A program made the translations under genes and the position numbers. The notes under the pieces are model-generated. The model ran no database searches and was not told the origin of the DNA. It was given only the letters and a program-made list of their open reading frames with translations. A stretch of DNA of 64,000 nt from Euglena gracilis (lineage: Eukaryota > Euglenida > Euglenophyceae > Euglenales), in the NCBI GenBank assembly GCA_039621445.1, contig CP154955.1, forward strand, positions 44,601,540-44,665,539. Direction: 5' to 3'. Numbering within the stretch: position 1 is the stretch's first letter; every line of letters begins with the position of its first letter. Positions 61,022 through 64,000 of this stretch are shown piece by piece.

Positions 61022-62093
61022 GTTGATCGCTTGGAGAGGCAAGTGGGGAGATTTGTTTTTGCGACAAACAGCCCTTTCAAAATTGTTGAGCACCCGGAGT
61101 ATGTGTGGAGATGATGAATGTGGCTCGTCCTGGTATAAAGTTGCCAAAGCGAAAAGTTGTGGGAGGGCGGATTCTCAACACCGTGGCTGACGAAGAATGG
61201 AAAAAGTTTGCTGCTTCTTTGGATGGAAAACATTGCACTATGTCAATGGATGGGTGGTCCACTTTGACAAAGCTTACATTGCAATTTTGTTGGCAAATCG
61301 ACTGATCGACACAATCGATACAACGGGCCACCCACATACGGGGGACTACCTTGCCAAACTGATGGAGCAGTCCTTGGAGAAAGCACGCCTCGAAACAAAA
61401 GCGGTTGTGGTGGGTATGTTTTCCTTTGCATCCGCAGAGGAGCAACAGATCTTTTATTTTTCTCAGCAACTTACAACAACAGTACTTTGGCCTGTCAATG
61501 ACCCCCATCGCCGAGTGACACCCGTTGGTGCTCCCTTCGGGACTGTTTTGCGTATTTTGACAAGCAAACAGAACAGGTCTGAAAGCCCCGTTCTGCCAGC
61601 ACTGGTCTGACCTCACTCGGATTGCCCGTGCCAAATTGCCACCCGGAGACCCAACCCGCTTGATTTTGCAGAATGCAAATATCTCAAGTTCTTGCACAAA
61701 CCTTCTAGCTTTTCCCCCGAAAGGGCGATTTTCAAAAAAACACAAGAATTTTGCATTTTCAAAAAAAACATGTTTTTTATTGCGTTTTTTTAAAAAAAAC
61801 ACATTTTTTTGTTTTTTTTAAAAAAAACAAAACAAACGCCAACCCTGAAAATGACCCCTTTTGGGTTGCCCGAGGGTCGGGTATGGGAATAGCTCGGGGG
61901 GGGGGACCTAGGTCCCCCCCCCCCCCGAGCTGTTCCCCCCCCGTACTGTTCCCATTGGGCCGTAAAGGGTCCCGGGGACGGGAATAGCTCGGGGGGGGGG
62001 GGCACGGTATTTAGGGCGAAATTGGCCTTTATTCCTTGAACGCCGGTTCGGGCGTGAAGCCAGAGCCCCTAATCCACGGTTTCAACAACCGGC

Positions 62094-63379
62094 GTTCTGG
62101 AACACGGCTTCACGCCCGAACCGGCGTTCTGGACACAGTTTTCGTACCATAAAATGCATGATGGAAACGCATCCGACTGTCCCTGAAAAACGTCGAAAAA
62201 CGTCCCAGGGGGAGTTCAGCTCTGGAAAAAGGCCTCTGGCTGAGAAAAGGCAGCAAGCTGGCTGGACATCCCCCCCCCCCTGCCCTCGGGGTGTTGGGGC
62301 ACCCTGTCAACTCATGGGGACCCATTTCGGGGTCAAATGGATGTTTCCAAAATACCTCAGAAATGGAGCAAAATCAAAGGAAATTCCTGGAGACCAAATT
62401 GAAGCCTTGCACTTGCTTTGCCTTCAAATTGAATCTATCTGCGCTTTATCTGACGGTGTTTTGATTTCTCTGTAACTCCCCACCAAGCCCGAGGTTTGGC
62501 CATTTACGGCCCAAAACAGCGCGTCAGACTTCCGACTTTCGTTTTCGATCGTGTTCGACCACATTGGGGCCAAAAAAGTTTTTTTTGTCCAAAAGCATGT
62601 TTTTGTGTCATTTTGGGTCACTTCCGGGGCCAAAAAAAAGTTGGAGAGAAATTGAAAAATTGCCCGAAACGATTTTTTTTTTGGCCTCCCGGACCCAAAA
62701 ACTGTTTTCTAGCCCAAAATGAGTGTTTTTCAACTCCCCCCATCCCCCCCGGCGGAATTGGGTGGCCCTGGTCACCAAAACATCTGCTGCACCATGGCAA
62801 CATCAGACAGGTCAGGTACAGGGGGGGGGTCGCGTGACCCCCTGTCGAGTTCCGAACTCAACCAGACAAGGGAGGGAGGGACCCGAACTCGGCTGCCTAC
62901 CCGGACAAGATTTGGGGGGGGGGATGGAAAAGCTTAGCTCTGCACAAAACCTGGTTTTGCATGGGGTGGTGCATGGTGGTCAATTAGGGGGGCAATTGGC
63001 TATTTTTTCGGACCGGGACGGTAATTTTTGAAGGAAAACACGTTGGAAAAAAATCAGTACAATTGTTTTGGGCCATTTTTAGGGGGGGTCAATTTTTTTT
63101 GTGACTTTTAGGTTGAGGGGGGAAAGGGGGGGTCCGGGTAAGGGCGCGCCAGGTTTCCAAATTTGTTTTGGGAATCTTGGACTCTCCGCCACGGCGGACC
63201 CCCCCCCCTCTGGGGGTCCGACCCGGCACGGCAAAATGAGAAAGGCCCCTTTTTGTCCAAGGGGCCTTGTCAGACGTGCTGAACCTCCACATGCACGCAC
63301 ACGCATGCACGCACGCACACACACACGCGCGCGCACGCACACACCCATATGCAGTTATCCATGACTGTCAACGAACGTA
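62094..63379. other. No gene recognised
   Basis: 62490-62740 has the AACTCCCC..AAGCCCGAGGTTTGG and GGCCTCCCGGACCCAAAAAC blocks that reappear, inverted, at 41040-41220. 63285-63345 is a (C/G/A)n alternating purine-pyrimidine tract (CACACGCGCGC) prone to Z-DNA. Confidence 0.4.
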
Positions 63380-64000
63380 CACTGTTCATACAGCGTGTTC
63401 GTGAAGTTAATAATTCTGCAAAATTGGGGGAAAATGGCAAACTCTTTTTTCGGGGATGCTCACATTTCTCAGAGACAAATCCATCATCAAAGACAGGTGC
63501 CTTTTGAAAAAAGGGAAACATGTTTTTTTTTGTTTTTCCCCGTGCCATTTTTTCGGAGTCGACAAAGGTCGTACAAAGCTTTTCCTTGAGTGAACAAGTT
63601 ATACTTTTCCCCAATTTTTCAGCCTTTTGTTTTTTTGACCAAATAACACTTGGAATTTTCGACGCCCCAAGATGTGAAGGCAATCATTGACGAGTGTCGA
63701 TGCTGAATGAGGTGTGCATTGAACAAAGTATTTTTCCTCTGTGGTTTGTTCCCCAGGACCCAGCAACGTGTGCACTGGCAATTTGTATCTCAAAAACCCA
63801 TTTGAATGGTGAACTAGCTGCACAACTTTCACTGTCATTCTTGGCTCATCGTGCTATTGTTTTTCAATGTGCATATGTGGCACGCATTGCTCACACTGTG
63901 AAGATTTTGGCCGAGCACTCTGGCAAGGTTTGCCCGCTCTCGGCTTTTTTTTTGGCTTCGTGGGGCTGCTGCCCTCCCCCCCCCCCCGAGCGTTGCCAGT
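63380..64000 (+). other. Possible spliced gene fragment running off the right edge
   Basis: Plus strand: LFIQRVREVNNSAKLGENGK, LFFRGCSHFSETNPSSK (63383-63500) and, after TTTTTCCTCTGTGGTTTGTTCCCCAG at 63765, DPATCALAICISKTHLNGEL, AAQLSLSFLAHRAIVFQCAY and VARIAHTVKILAEHSGK, then a GT donor-like GGTTTGC at 63928. The two pieces read like exons but the joining frame is not established and no family is recognised. Confidence 0.3.

Larger units (their letters stand above)
60687..61700 (+). pseudogene. BED zinc finger-hAT (DUF659-like) transposase with short introns
   Basis: ATG 60687: MPGRNEDSVWKAFAKF, then GRCNGCQKELPG, the W, F and CxxC half of a BED finger. A 47-base GT-AG intron (60796-60842) interrupts it. 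Joined, the reading continues in phase as GLVDRLREHADTCDAL (the HxxxC half). A second GT-AG intron of 42 bases (60980-61021) separates it from VDRLERQVGRFVFATN, SPFKIVEHPEY. Then MMNVARPGIKLPKRKV, MSMDGWSTLTK and RLIDTIDTTGHPHTGDYLAK follow, the usual hAT order. SDTRWCSLRDCFAYF appears at about 61515. Shifts near 61103 (a GT slip) and 61270, and loss of everything between VVVG and TRW and of the C-terminal dimerisation domain, make it dead. Confidence 0.75.
60304..62007 (+). mobile_element. TA-flanked word-repeat element (word GAGCTATTCCC) enclosing a BED-hAT gene
   Basis: TA at 60302-60303 and 62008-62009; ends CCGTGCCGCCCCC and GGGGGGGCACGG. CGAGCTATTCCC twice at the left, GGGAATAGCTC three times, CGAGCTGTTCCC and GTACTGTTCCC at the right. 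Subterminal sequence 60373-60520 and 61852-61880 equals that of the 351-bp element at 42088-42438. The extra 1.3 kb holds the transposase-like gene, flanked by inverted T/A runs (CATGTTTTTTTTAAAAAAA type). Confidence 0.75.
58853..62093. mobile_element. Element with GAAACCGTGT.TTGGGGCTC ends enclosing two TA-flanked elements
   Basis: Left GAAACCGTGTATTGGGGCTC, TGGCTTCACGCCCGAACCGG; right CGGTTCGGGCGTGAAGCCAG, AGCCCCTAATCCACGGTTTC. The match runs about 47 bp with few differences. CGAACCGGCGTTCTGGA words recur at 58.9 and 62.1 kb. It contains 59015-59188 and 60304-62007. Target duplication not identified. Confidence 0.5.

Noticed and set aside
63270-63683. Minus-strand ORF with Cys/Val-rich tail
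   Set aside because: The tail is a reading of the CACACGCGC tract, and the rest lies antisense to a better coding-like segment.

Overview
This window is repeat-dominated nuclear DNA of a eukaryote, most likely a microbial alga or other protist. The evidence is: Ty3/gypsy chromodomain retrotransposons, a tyrosine-recombinase (DIRS-like) retroelement, a non-LTR element with a restriction-like endonuclease, hAT transposase genes with GT-AG introns of about 42-53 bases, many degenerate TTAGGG/CCCTAA tracts, and no bacterial operon layout. I cannot name the species. Homopolymer G or C runs of 8-18 bases are everywhere and often mark repeat-module boundaries. No intact host gene, rRNA, tRNA or CRISPR array was recognised.

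Layout. 1-2.83 kb: the 3' part of a gypsy element (integrase, chromodomain, minisatellite, polypurine tract, start of the 3' LTR). About 2.83-13.42 kb: a decayed non-LTR retrotransposon split by a complete gypsy element (3780-10422, TSD GGCGC); that element has gag, protease and RT but has lost integrase. 14.16-21.06 kb (minus): a decayed hAT gene split by an LTR element without recognisable coding capacity (14877-20177, TSD CACC). 21.79-27.29 kb (minus): a DIRS-like element with RT, RNase H, an NPPW domain and a tyrosine recombinase, plus a second copy of its 5' end. 27.6-64 kb: nested short elements, hairpins, minisatellites and AT microsatellites, with a few possible gene fragments (34.2, 43.8, 49.3, 54.8 and 63.8 kb).

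Three sets of terminal-inverted-repeat elements account for much of the right half. (A) At least nine hAT-type MITEs, mostly CAGG...CCTG ended, each bounded by a perfect 8-bp target duplication that I could read directly. (B) MULE-like elements of about 2.1-2.5 kb with GGC...GCC ends and GGTCGGGCCGACC palindromes; two near-complete copies lie in opposite orientation at 36-38 and 56-58.6 kb. (C) A TA-flanked family (TA|CC...GG|TA) whose ends are built of C/G runs plus an iterated short word. The word is shared by both ends of one copy but differs between copies, even where the internal sequence is conserved. Family C is the best candidate here for an undescribed system. Its largest member (60304-62007) encloses a BED-finger hAT-like transposase gene, and a 351-bp member at 42 kb looks like its internal-deletion derivative.

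The elements nest up to three deep (MITE in TA element, MULE in TA element, TA element in MULE), so relative insertion order can be read. Most protein genes are frameshifted, so the window is an archive of mobile elements rather than a set of cooperating genes.
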